Below, piece after piece: positions 54,312 through 62,474 of a stretch of 64,000 bases of DNA; position 1 is the first letter of the stretch, and each line of letters starts with the position of its first letter. This DNA comes from RGIG9379 sp031553005 (GTDB lineage Bacteria; Bacteroidota; Bacteroidia; Bacteroidales; Paludibacteraceae). The DNA is taken from contig JAVBMA010000022.1 of NCBI GenBank assembly GCA_031553005.1, positions 1 through 64,000 on the forward strand. The letters run 5' to 3'. The notes beneath the pieces were generated by a model. That model worked only from the letters and a program-made list of their open reading frames with translations. It did not search any database and was not told the origin of the DNA. The position numbers and the translations under genes are program-made.

Positions 54312-55454
54312 ATGAATGAATCTGTTTACATAACAAGAGTATCAACGTTTTTTCCGAATGAGCCTGTTGCAAATGAAGATATGGAAAAATATCTGGGTAT
54401 GGTGAATGGGAAACCATCGCTGGCAAGGCGTATTATATTAGGAAAAAATGGAATTAAGACTCGTTATTATGCATTGGATAAAGAAGGCAATGTAACCCAC
54501 ACCAATGTGCAAATCGGAGCCAATGCCGTTCGTGGGCTTTTAGATGAAAAAGTTACTCAGGAAGATATTGATTTGCTGGCTTGCGGGACAAGCTCGACCG
54601 AACAGATTGTACCTTCCCACGGAGTTATGATACACGGCGAATTGGGAGGTAAGAAAAATATGGAGGTCGTATCCTTTTCGGGCACTTGCTGCACCGGAAT
54701 GCAAGCCCTGAAATATGTTTACATGTCAGTCCTCACCGGAAGTGCCCGGAATGCAGTTTGTGCAGCCTCCGAAAGAATGTCGGCATGGATGTCGGCGCGC
54801 AACTTTCAGAAAGAGACGGAGAACCTCGTCAAATTGGAAAAAAAACCGATGCTCGCTTTCGAAAAAGAGTTTCTGCGTTGGATGCTTTCCGACGGCGGAG
54901 CCGCTTTACTGGTGCAAGACAAGCCTTCCGATAAAGATATTTCATTACGGATAGACTGGGTTGAATTGACTTCCTATGCAAACGAAGTGGAGACTTGCAT
55001 GTATGCCGGAGGCGAAAAACGTGAAGATGGAGGCTTTGACGGTTGGACGTCGTTCCCTGAAGAAGAGTGGCTGACCCGTTCGCTGTTCTCGCTGAAACAG
55101 GATACACGCGTTTTGAGCGAAAATATTGTCCCCCTTGGCGGGCGGTTTTTAATCGAATTGGCGAAGAAGAGGAATTTTACTCCGGACGATATCGACTGGT
55201 TTTTACCCCATCTTTCATCGATGTTCTTCAAAGACCGGATTATGGAAGAATTTAAAAAGATTAATTTTTTTATTCCCGAAGAAAAATGGTTTTTGAACCT
55301 TTCGCGGATTGGAAATATAGGCTCGGCATCAGCCTTGGCAATGGTAGCCGAACTTTTTGATTCCGGAAAACTGAAGAAAGGGCAGAAAATCCTGCTGATG
55401 GTTCCCGAAAGCGCCCGCTTCTCCTACTGCTACTGTATGTTCACCGTAAAATAA
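54312..55454 (+). CDS. darB: Ketosynthase DarB (KAS III type)
   Basis: About 380 residues from ATG 54312; a GTG at 54309 is in frame. The active-site region is SGTCCTGMQALKYV, and Cys127 (second Cys) fits the FabH nucleophile. LPHLSSMFFKDRIM and SRIGNIGSASALAMVAEL carry the His and Asn of the triad. DarB condenses beta-ketoacyl and enoyl thioester substrates in dialkylresorcinol synthesis. Pairing with darA makes the call firm. The spacer before it contains ATCTGTTTATC-type words. Confidence 0.9.
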   Translation: MNESVYITRVSTFFPNEPVANEDMEKYLGMVNGKPSLARRIILGKNGIKTRYYALDKEGNVTHTNVQIGANAVRGLLDEKVTQEDIDLLACGTSSTEQIVPSHGVMIHGELGGKKNMEVVSFSGTCCTGMQALKYVYMSVLTGSARNAVCAASERMSAWMSARNFQKETENLVKLEKKPMLAFEKEFLRWMLSDGGAALLVQDKPSDKDISLRIDWVELTSYANEVETCMYAGGEKREDGGFDGWTSFPEEEWLTRSLFSLKQDTRVLSENIVPLGGRFLIELAKKRNFTPDDIDWFLPHLSSMFFKDRIMEEFKKINFFIPEEKWFLNLSRIGNIGSASALAMVAELFDSGKLKKGQKILLMVPESARFSYCYCMFTVK

Positions 55455-55492
55455 CTTTCACTTTTCATCTTTCACTTTTTACCTTTCCCCTT

Positions 55493-55888
55493 ATGAAACT
55501 CGAAGACGTTCCACAAGATTTAGGCTTTTTCAAAAATTCGGTAATCCGCGATGTAGCCTATGCAATAGATGAAAATGGCAATTACCAGTCTGTCATCAGC
55601 GACGGTTGGGAAGTCAAAAACGATGCCTTGGGACTTACCTGGGATACTATTGACGAAGAGTGTCAAAAGATAAAAGAACAAGTGTTGGCAGGAAAAACAA
55701 GTCCGTTGGCATACCACATGGAGAAAAACCTGATGAATATCGGTTTGCTTTCCGGCTATACCGGATTCTCCAAACGGCATATAAAAAAACACATGGAGCC
55801 TGGACAGTTTGCCGCGCTGGAGCAAGATATATTGCAAAAGTACGCAGACGCCCTCCGGATTTCAGTTGACGAGTTAAAAAAAGTATAG
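55493..55888 (+). CDS. Small conserved protein of flexirubin loci
   Basis: 131 residues with no named domain. The N-terminus (LEDVPQDLGFFKNSVIRDVAYAID) and the C-terminus (SGYTGFSKRHIKKHMEPGQFAALEQDILQKYADAL) look like a globular helical protein with a C-terminal helix-turn-helix-like region. From memory, similar proteins occur beside darB in other Bacteroidota. Function unknown: regulator, scaffold or enzyme. No signal peptide. Confidence 0.75.
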   Translation: MKLEDVPQDLGFFKNSVIRDVAYAIDENGNYQSVISDGWEVKNDALGLTWDTIDEECQKIKEQVLAGKTSPLAYHMEKNLMNIGLLSGYTGFSKRHIKKHMEPGQFAALEQDILQKYADALRISVDELKKV

Positions 55889-56135
55889 GAACGATTACCG
55901 TTTAATAAGTATAAGTTTAATCAGGTAGAGTTATACGAAGAAAATAGAATGCTTATCCCCAATATTCCCATAGGGCTCATTATGTCCCTGACAGGACAAT
56001 AGATAAAATCTTTTATTATCTCTTTACGGAAATATTGCGGATAAACATTAAAAAATTAATAATATATCGGGAGGATAGTCAATTGGCATATAACATTAAC
56101 CCAATATCCTCGCACATTTGAAAAAATATTGAAAA
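55889..56135. other. Spacer with a lone TTATCCG-type arm
   Basis: The motif acggaaatattgcggataaacat at about 56026-56048 repeats the right-hand arms at 45151-45173 and 48491-48509. A small cctgacagg palindrome is near 55988. No gene. Confidence 0.4.
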
Positions 56136-57143
56136 ATGGAATTTGAACATAGGCCCGCTGCCCATTGTGAAAATGGAGTCATTGCCAATTTATTGAGATT
56201 TTACGGATTTGATATTTCGGAACCCATGATTTTCGGAATGTCCAGCGGCTTGTTTTTCTCCCATATTCCGTTTGTCAAACTGTCGGGCATGGCAGTTACC
56301 TCTTTCCGTACCTTTCCCGGAGTCCTCTTTTCCCGTATTTCCCGCCTTCTGGGTTTCAAGAGGCAGGTAAAACGGTTCCTGAATCAGGAGCGCGCGATGC
56401 AAAAGATGGACGATGTGCTCCTTTCCGGTACACCCGTAGGATGCGTGGTCGGGATGTATTATCTCCCTTATATGCCGATAGAGTACCGTTTTCATTTCAA
56501 CGGGCATAATATATGCATTATCGGCAAAGACGATAAAAGCACCTACACTGTCAGCGACCCCAATGCAATCGAAAAAGTAACCATATCGGCTAAAGACCTT
56601 CAACGCGTACGCTTTTCCAAAGGAGGAACCTATCCTTTATTCGGTCAGATGTACTGGATTAACTCTGCACCCCAAGCACTGCCCGACTTAGCGCCGATTA
56701 TAAAAAAAGCAATCCGGAAAAATTGCTGGCTTATGACCTCGCAACCCAAGTGGATTCCCTTTTTCGGTGTAAACGGTATTTATTACTTATCAAAAAAAAT
56801 AAGGAAATGGGAAGAGAAGATGGGAAGCCGCAAGGCAGCCTTAAACCTTGCCCAGATTATCCGTATGCTGGAAGAGATAGGTACGGGAGGGGCCGGTTTC
56901 CGCTATATGTATGCTGCTTTTCTTCAACAATCAGCCTCGATTACAGGAATAGCCGAATTGAATGATTACTCAAAACGCATGACTGAGATAGGTGATTTAT
57001 GGCGTGATTTTGCTTATAAAGCCGCGCGGATGTTTAAAAAGCGCCAAGGCGAACAATATTCGTACGACGAATTAGGCGATATCTTACTCCGGATAGCTAC
57101 CTTAGAAGAATCTTTTTTCAAAGAATTGAAAAAAGCGGTGTGA
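56136..57143 (+). CDS. BtrH-like acyltransferase (BtrH_N + DUF4872)
   Basis: 335 residues. The N-terminal domain resembles butirosin BtrH: HRPAAHCENGVIANLLRFYG places the probable nucleophile Cys at residue 11, GHNICIIG the His, and SDPNAIEK the Asp. The C-terminal helical half fits DUF4872. BtrH transfers an acyl chain from ACP to an acceptor amine. Here the same chemistry to a hydroxyl could join the aryl polyene acyl-ACP to the dialkylresorcinol; that role is inferred. Such genes are typical neighbours of darB. Confidence 0.8.
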   Translation: MEFEHRPAAHCENGVIANLLRFYGFDISEPMIFGMSSGLFFSHIPFVKLSGMAVTSFRTFPGVLFSRISRLLGFKRQVKRFLNQERAMQKMDDVLLSGTPVGCVVGMYYLPYMPIEYRFHFNGHNICIIGKDDKSTYTVSDPNAIEKVTISAKDLQRVRFSKGGTYPLFGQMYWINSAPQALPDLAPIIKKAIRKNCWLMTSQPKWIPFFGVNGIYYLSKKIRKWEEKMGSRKAALNLAQIIRMLEEIGTGGAGFRYMYAAFLQQSASITGIAELNDYSKRMTEIGDLWRDFAYKAARMFKKRQGEQYSYDELGDILLRIATLEESFFKELKKAV

Positions 57144-57214
57144 ATCTATAGTTGAATATCCGACTGAGTCTTTGGGCAACAAGCGCAACAAAGAAGTAAA
57201 GTGCACGAAAAAGA

Positions 57215-57351
57215 GTCCCGTAGGGACGTCATTTTATTAACCGTAGGCAAACGCTAGTGAAGCTTACGGTTGAAGAACATAGTTTAATTAAAGTGATTCT
57301 TATGTCTGTGGGCTTTGCCTACGGTTAATAAAATATCGTCCCATGCAGGAC
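57215..57351. repeat. Paired REP-like inverted repeat
   Basis: The 37-base arm at 57215-57251 and the 38-base arm at 57314-57351 are inverted. The inner 21 bases (attttattaaccgtaggcaaa) are perfect complements; the outer parts are gtcccgtagggac-like palindromes, so each arm is itself a small hairpin. The middle is about 60 bases. This looks like a two-armed REP/BIME-type unit, 5 bases before the next gene. Confidence 0.75.
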
Positions 57352-57356
57352 GAACG

Positions 57357-58106
57357 ATGACGGAATTTATGATTATTGAGATAAAAGACTTATACAAGCT
57401 TTACAGGGGAAATACGAATCCCTCGGTAGACGGATTGTCTCTTTCTGTGCGGGAAGGGGAGATTTTCGGCTTGTTAGGACCTAACGGAGCGGGCAAAACC
57501 ACAACCATCAGTGTGTTGTGCGGATTGCGTACGTTTGACCGTGGTGAGGTGTGTATATCCGGATATTCCGTCAAAGACGAAATGGACAAGATAAAGCCAC
57601 TTATTGGCGTTGTACCGCAAGACATTGCCCTGTATCCGACGCTTACGGCGTATGAAAACCTCAAGATATTCGGTGGCATTTACGGACTGGAGAAGAGAGA
57701 ACTCGACGACAGGGTGAATGAGTTGCTTTCACTTTTCGGATTGGAAAAAAATAAAAACCGTTTTGTCGGAAAATATTCGGGAGGTATGAAGCGGCGTGTA
57801 AACCTTATTGCCGGTTTACTGCACCGTCCGAAACTCCTTTTTCTCGACGAGCCGACCGTGGGTATTGACGTACAGTCCCGCCATGTGATTATCGAAAACC
57901 TGAAGAAGATAAATCAGGAAGGCACTACGATTGTTTATACTTCGCACCACTTGAATGAGGCTGAGTCGTTTTGTACCCGCATTGCTCTGGTCGACGACGG
58001 ACGCGTTATCTGCGAAGGCGAACCCGGAGAACTCATTAAAACGGCAAACGTAGAAACATTGGAGGAACTTTTTTTGTTAAAGACAGGTAAAAAACTGAGG
58101 GATTGA
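57357..58106 (+). CDS. ABC transporter ATP-binding protein
   Basis: About 249 residues from ATG 57357 (57369 is also possible). An in-frame GTG/ATG-like start further upstream at 57315 is rejected because it lies in the inverted repeat. Walker A GPNGAGKTT, Q-loop VVPQD, signature YSGGMKRR, Walker B LLFLDEPTVG and H-loop SHHLNE are all present. It forms an ABC-2 exporter with the next gene, which starts one base after its stop. Likely exports a pigment precursor or lipid. Confidence 0.93.
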   Translation: MTEFMIIEIKDLYKLYRGNTNPSVDGLSLSVREGEIFGLLGPNGAGKTTTISVLCGLRTFDRGEVCISGYSVKDEMDKIKPLIGVVPQDIALYPTLTAYENLKIFGGIYGLEKRELDDRVNELLSLFGLEKNKNRFVGKYSGGMKRRVNLIAGLLHRPKLLFLDEPTVGIDVQSRHVIIENLKKINQEGTTIVYTSHHLNEAESFCTRIALVDDGRVICEGEPGELIKTANVETLEELFLLKTGKKLRD

Positions 58107-58107
58107 T

Positions 58108-59382
58108 ATGCGGAAGCTAAAAGCGTTGTTATATAAGGATTACTTACTGCTGGTTCGGGATATTGCCGGATTGGCGATGATGTTTCTTATGCCTCTTGCA
58201 TTGGTGGTGCTGATGTCTTATTTGCAAGACAGCACATTCAATTCGATAAACGAAAACCGTGTGCCGTTGCTCCTTTTGAATGCCGATAACGATTCTCTTG
58301 GCAATGCAATAGAGCAGAACATCCGTTCGACCAATATATTTAAAGTTTCGACAAATGTAGGGAGCAACCCGCTTACTATTGATGAGCTGGAGCATGCAGT
58401 GGCACGTGGTGACTACCAGATTGGAATTGTTATTCCCGAAAATACTACCGCGCTTATACGTTCGAGGGTACAGCAGAGTGTTATGCAAACATTTAATGGC
58501 GCATCTATAACCGGTTCCGTTGAAGGCGACTCCTTGCCGATTCTTATTTACATTGACCCTACAACCAAGAGTTCGTTCAAAGTTACGCTGATGAGTTCCA
58601 TGCGCGAGCATGCAGCATCAATACAAAGTGAATTTGTTTTGAGCGAAATAACATCCGAAGTAAATAAATTGATTCCTTTTCCCATAAGGAATATCCATAT
58701 CGGTAATCCGATACAGATAAAAGAGCAATATGCCCAATTGAACGACGCAAGGATTATTCCCAATTCGGTACAACACAATGTTCCCGCATGGGGAATGTTT
58801 GCCGTCTTTTTTATTGTCATTTCCCTCTCCGGAAACATTATCAAAGAGCGTGAAGACGGCAGTTTCACCCGCCTGCTTACCATGCCCTGCCCATACTGGC
58901 TTTATATCCTGAGTAAAATCATCATATATTTATGCGTCTGCCTGTTGCAACTGGCTTTGATGTTTTTGATGGGCATCTGTATTCTTCCTTTGCTCGGGCT
59001 TCCGGCGTTGACCTTGGGGCATAGTTTGTTTGCGTTGGCATTGATGTCTGTATCGGCATCTCTGGCTGCAATCGGTTATGGCATTGCAATCGGAAAGATT
59101 GCCACGAGCAATCAACAAGCCGCAGTATTCGGTTCTATCTCGGTGGTGATTCTGGCGGCAATAGGAGGGGTTTGGATTCCTACTTTCGTTATGCCTTATA
59201 TTATGCAGCTCGTCAGCAGGTTATCGCCGTTAAATTGGGGATTGAATGGTTTTTATGATATATTTGTCCGCGATGGCGGTTGGTATTCCGTTTTGCCTGA
59301 AAGCCTTGCTTTATTTCTCTTTTTTATACTATGCTCATCTGTTGCTATCATCTACGACAAGCGCAAGAGGATTGATAATTGA
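58108..59382 (+). CDS. ABC-2 type transporter permease
   Basis: 424 residues. The first transmembrane segment (GLAMMFLMPLALVVLMSY) is followed by a large external domain of about 180 residues (INENRVPLLLLNADNDSL ...), then five further hydrophobic segments. The pattern is that of ABC-2 permeases of the drug/polysaccharide type. It works with the ATPase upstream. Export of the polyene, dialkylresorcinol or lipid-linked product across the inner membrane is inferred from context. No MMPL exporter is found in this window. Confidence 0.88.
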   Translation: MRKLKALLYKDYLLLVRDIAGLAMMFLMPLALVVLMSYLQDSTFNSINENRVPLLLLNADNDSLGNAIEQNIRSTNIFKVSTNVGSNPLTIDELEHAVARGDYQIGIVIPENTTALIRSRVQQSVMQTFNGASITGSVEGDSLPILIYIDPTTKSSFKVTLMSSMREHAASIQSEFVLSEITSEVNKLIPFPIRNIHIGNPIQIKEQYAQLNDARIIPNSVQHNVPAWGMFAVFFIVISLSGNIIKEREDGSFTRLLTMPCPYWLYILSKIIIYLCVCLLQLALMFLMGICILPLLGLPALTLGHSLFALALMSVSASLAAIGYGIAIGKIATSNQQAAVFGSISVVILAAIGGVWIPTFVMPYIMQLVSRLSPLNWGLNGFYDIFVRDGGWYSVLPESLALFLFFILCSSVAIIYDKRKRIDN

Positions 59383-59510
59383 GAAATATATTTAGAATGT
59401 AAAATGTATAATTTACAATGTAAAGTGAGTAGATTTTTATATAATACCTTGTTTACTCGTTTACTTGTCAACTTGTTTACTGAAAAATTAACTTGTAACA
59501 AAAATAAAAA
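59383..59510. repeat. Word-repeat spacer before ACP3
   Basis: Contains acaatgtaaa and gtttactcgtttacttgtcaacttg words of the same gtttactyg family as at 23970-24003, 32690-32790 and 36530-36680. Confidence 0.55.
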
Positions 59511-59774
59511 ATGACACAGGAAGAATTAATTGAACAATTGAAAACGCAGATTATTGATGCATTATCATTAGAAGATATTACGCCGGAAGATATTGATTCC
59601 GATGCTCCCCTTTTTGTAGAAGGGCTCGGATTGGATTCTATCGATGCAATAGAATTGATGTTATTGCTCGAAAGACAATATGGCATCCGTATCGAAGACC
59701 CGAAACAACGCAGGGAAATTCTGACATCTGTCCGTACAATGGCTGAACTGATTGAATCACAAGGAAAAAAATGA
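59511..59774 (+). CDS. Acyl carrier protein (ACP3)
   Basis: 87 residues. The carrier Ser is in GLGLDSIDAIELM (about residue 43). Closely related to ACP2 at 48539. The stop overlaps the KS4 start by four bases. Confidence 0.92.
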   Translation: MTQEELIEQLKTQIIDALSLEDITPEDIDSDAPLFVEGLGLDSIDAIELMLLLERQYGIRIEDPKQRREILTSVRTMAELIESQGKK

Positions 59775-60958
59775 GCCGGAGAGTCTTTGTAACAGGCTAT
59801 GGAATTATTTCCGGAATTGGGTGTGGAGAAGAGGAGACATTCCAATCGCTTATAGAAAAGCGTTCGGCGATTGGAAGTGTTTTATTTTTAGAGACGGCTT
59901 TGTCCCGTTATCCGGTTTCTGAAGTAAAGAGAAGCAATGAAGAGTTGTGCCAATTGGCAGGACTTCCCTATGAGGATATATATAGCCGCACTTTTTTACT
60001 TGGTTTGATTGCAGCACAACAAGCTGTCTGTATGTCGGGTTGTAAGACCGAATTGCCTTCTATGGGCATATTAGGCGCTACTACCGTTGGCGGGATGGAT
60101 TTGAACGAGCGCTATTATAAAGAACTTTTAACCGGAAATCCCCGGCACATAGATAAGATTCAATCACTCGAATGTGCCGATTGTGTGGAGCGTATTGCCC
60201 GCCATTTTGGTATAAAATCGAATGTGGCAACGATGAGCACAGCCTGCTCTTCCTCTGCCAATACTATAATGGCAGGAGCCCGTATGATAAAAAACGGATT
60301 ATCGGACAGGATGTTGGTCGGCGGCATGGATGCTTTGACACGTTTTACGCTGAATGGATTTAATTCGTTGGAGATTCTTTCTCCTACCGGATGCCGCCCG
60401 TTCGACCGTGACCGTAATGGAGTAACAATCGGAGAGGGCGCTGCCTTTTTGGTGCTGGAATCGGAAGAGGTTGTTGCCGGAAAAACAATTTACGGGGAGA
60501 TAACCGGTTATGCCAACCGCAACGAGGCATTCCATCAGACGGCTTCTTCTCCCGACGGAGCCGGAGCGATTATGACCATCCGCAAGGCATTGGAGATTGC
60601 AAGCCTTCATCCCGGAGATATTGATTATATAAATGCCCACGGAACCGGAACACAGATAAACGATTTATCGGAAGGCAACGCAATTCAGGCTGTTTTTGGA
60701 AAAGGAATACCTCCTGTCAGTTCGACAAAAGGATATACCGGGCATACGCTGTCCGCCGCCGGAGCGATAGAGGCGGTAATCTCACTTTTAGCAATAAAAC
60801 ATCAGACTGTTTTCCCAAATTTACGGTTGGAAAACCCTATAGAAGAACTCTTTTTTATTCCCCAAAAAGAGGTGAAAAAGCATGAGATATACCATGTGTT
60901 GTCCAACTCTTTTGGCTTTGGGGGAAGCAATTCAACTCTAATCATATCCAACGTTTGA
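59771..60958 (+). CDS. Beta-ketoacyl-ACP synthase (KS4)
   Basis: 395 residues. Triad: C159 (STACSSSANTI), H in NAHGTGTQIND and H in TGHTLSAAGAIE; the C-terminal SNSFGFGGSNSTL is intact. It is paralogous to KS3 (shared YSRTFLLGL or YSRTALLGM, SSANxIM, EGDG or PDGA region). With ACP3 and CLF2 it repeats the KS3 cassette. The two cassettes may work in the two halves of the product, or at different chain lengths. Confidence 0.9.
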   Translation: MSRRVFVTGYGIISGIGCGEEETFQSLIEKRSAIGSVLFLETALSRYPVSEVKRSNEELCQLAGLPYEDIYSRTFLLGLIAAQQAVCMSGCKTELPSMGILGATTVGGMDLNERYYKELLTGNPRHIDKIQSLECADCVERIARHFGIKSNVATMSTACSSSANTIMAGARMIKNGLSDRMLVGGMDALTRFTLNGFNSLEILSPTGCRPFDRDRNGVTIGEGAAFLVLESEEVVAGKTIYGEITGYANRNEAFHQTASSPDGAGAIMTIRKALEIASLHPGDIDYINAHGTGTQINDLSEGNAIQAVFGKGIPPVSSTKGYTGHTLSAAGAIEAVISLLAIKHQTVFPNLRLENPIEELFFIPQKEVKKHEIYHVLSNSFGFGGSNSTLIISNV

Positions 60959-60959
60959 C

Positions 60960-62036
60960 ATGTATGCCTATCTCAATTCAATCGCGCTGATATCCCCGCA
61001 GCAAACATTCGACGGAAGTTTTCTGGAACATCCCTTGCATCATTCGCCGGAACCCTTCTTGATGAGCATCGAACCTTCCTATAAGGAATTTATCAATCCG
61101 GTGCAATTGCGCCGCATGTCGCGTATCCTGAAAATGGGATTGGGAGCATCGCGTATCTGTATGAATAATCTGCCTGCGACGAAGGTTGATGCAATTGTTG
61201 TCGGGACCGGCCTTGCCTGTATTTCCGATTTAGAAAAATTTCTATTATCGGTGCTCAATGAAAATGAACAAATGCTGTCGCCCATTCCGTTCATAAATTC
61301 CTCGCATAATACCGTTGCCGCCCAGATATCAATGATGATGCAGGTCAAAGGCTACAATAATACCTATTGCCATCGCGGCTCTTCGTTCGAATACGCATTA
61401 CAGGATGCCCTTATGCTGTTGGCGGAGAGAGAGGCATCGAGTGTTTTAGTCGGAGGTATTGACGAATATTCGCGCCACTATTTCAATCTTTTCGGGCTTC
61501 TTGATATATGGAGGAAAGAACCGGTAGACAGTCTGGAGCTTTTTAAAAGCCCTTGTTCGCCAGGTACGATAGCCGGAGAAGGCGCCGGTTTTTTTATATT
61601 ACAAAAAGAACCGTCAAAAGAGACATATGCAGAGTTAACCGCAGTCCACTCTTTCTTAGAGCCGGAGAGTACTTCGGAAGTAGAATCCGTTATTTCCGCT
61701 TTCCTTGCAAAGCATGAGTTGTCGATAGAGGATATCGGCATTATGATTCTGGGAAAAAATGGCGATTGCATTACAGACCCGGTTTATTCGGATATGGAAA
61801 AGGATTTTATTTCCAGAAATACGGAAATAGTTTATTATAAGCATTTATGTGGCGAATATATGACTTCCACCTCTTTTGCCTTGTGGCTGGCTGCAAATAT
61901 TTTAAAGAGAAAAGAGATTCCTTCTGCTGTCTCTTTCCGGAAAGGAAAAAATCAATCCTTTAAAAACATACTGATATACAATCATTACCGGAATATTAAT
62001 CATTCGTTGATTTTGCTGAAAAACTTATATAGTTGA
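60960..62036 (+). CDS. Chain-length-factor-like ketosynthase homologue (CLF2)
   Basis: 358 residues, paralogue of CLF1: shared SISPQ(Q/H)TF, IEP.YK.(F/Y)I, VLVGG(I/A)DE and RNxNHSL at the end. The active-site position reads CHRGSSFEYALQDA: no nucleophile at the expected place, although a Cys precedes the His. It starts one base after KS4. Confidence 0.85.
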   Translation: MYAYLNSIALISPQQTFDGSFLEHPLHHSPEPFLMSIEPSYKEFINPVQLRRMSRILKMGLGASRICMNNLPATKVDAIVVGTGLACISDLEKFLLSVLNENEQMLSPIPFINSSHNTVAAQISMMMQVKGYNNTYCHRGSSFEYALQDALMLLAEREASSVLVGGIDEYSRHYFNLFGLLDIWRKEPVDSLELFKSPCSPGTIAGEGAGFFILQKEPSKETYAELTAVHSFLEPESTSEVESVISAFLAKHELSIEDIGIMILGKNGDCITDPVYSDMEKDFISRNTEIVYYKHLCGEYMTSTSFALWLAANILKRKEIPSAVSFRKGKNQSFKNILIYNHYRNINHSLILLKNLYS

Positions 62037-62094
62037 AAGTTGAAAGTCGAAAAGTGAAAGTTGGTGAGGTGACTTCCGGTAGAAAATATAAAGC

Positions 62095-62466
62095 ATGCTG
62101 TTAAATACATTTTTTGCGATTTCGGATGATATCAGGGAGATTTCTGCCGGGAACTATCACTTGTCCGTAAGGCTCAATCCTGAACATCCTGTTTATGAAG
62201 GACACTTTCCGCATATTCCGGTTGTGCCCGGTGTCTGCACTATCCAGATGATAAAAGAGTGCATGGAGGTAATTACTAAAAAAACTTTGCAATATATATC
62301 TGTTTTAAATTGTAAATTTACAGCATTAATCGTACCTGCGGATATTCCCGAATTAGACATCGTTTTGTCTGTATCGGAAGAAGAAGGTACATATTTACTG
62401 AAAGCAACTGTCAAAAAAGAGGCTCGGACGTTTTTGACATTAAAGGCAAAATTAAAGCAAGAGTAA
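62095..62466 (+). CDS. FabZ-like 3-hydroxyacyl-ACP dehydratase (DH2)
   Basis: 123 residues of hotdog fold. YEGHFPHIPVVPGVCTIQMIKECME carries the FabZ-type catalytic His (GHFP) and the following helix, where the Glu of ECME may act as second residue. It could form a heterodimer with DH1. The upstream spacer has gttgaaagttgaaagt words. Confidence 0.85.
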   Translation: MLLNTFFAISDDIREISAGNYHLSVRLNPEHPVYEGHFPHIPVVPGVCTIQMIKECMEVITKKTLQYISVLNCKFTALIVPADIPELDIVLSVSEEEGTYLLKATVKKEARTFLTLKAKLKQE

Positions 62467-62474
62467 AACGGGGA

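Noticed and set aside
57315..57356. Upstream start of the ABC ATPase gene
   Set aside because: The extra 14 codons lie within the inverted repeat and do not resemble an ATPase N-terminus.
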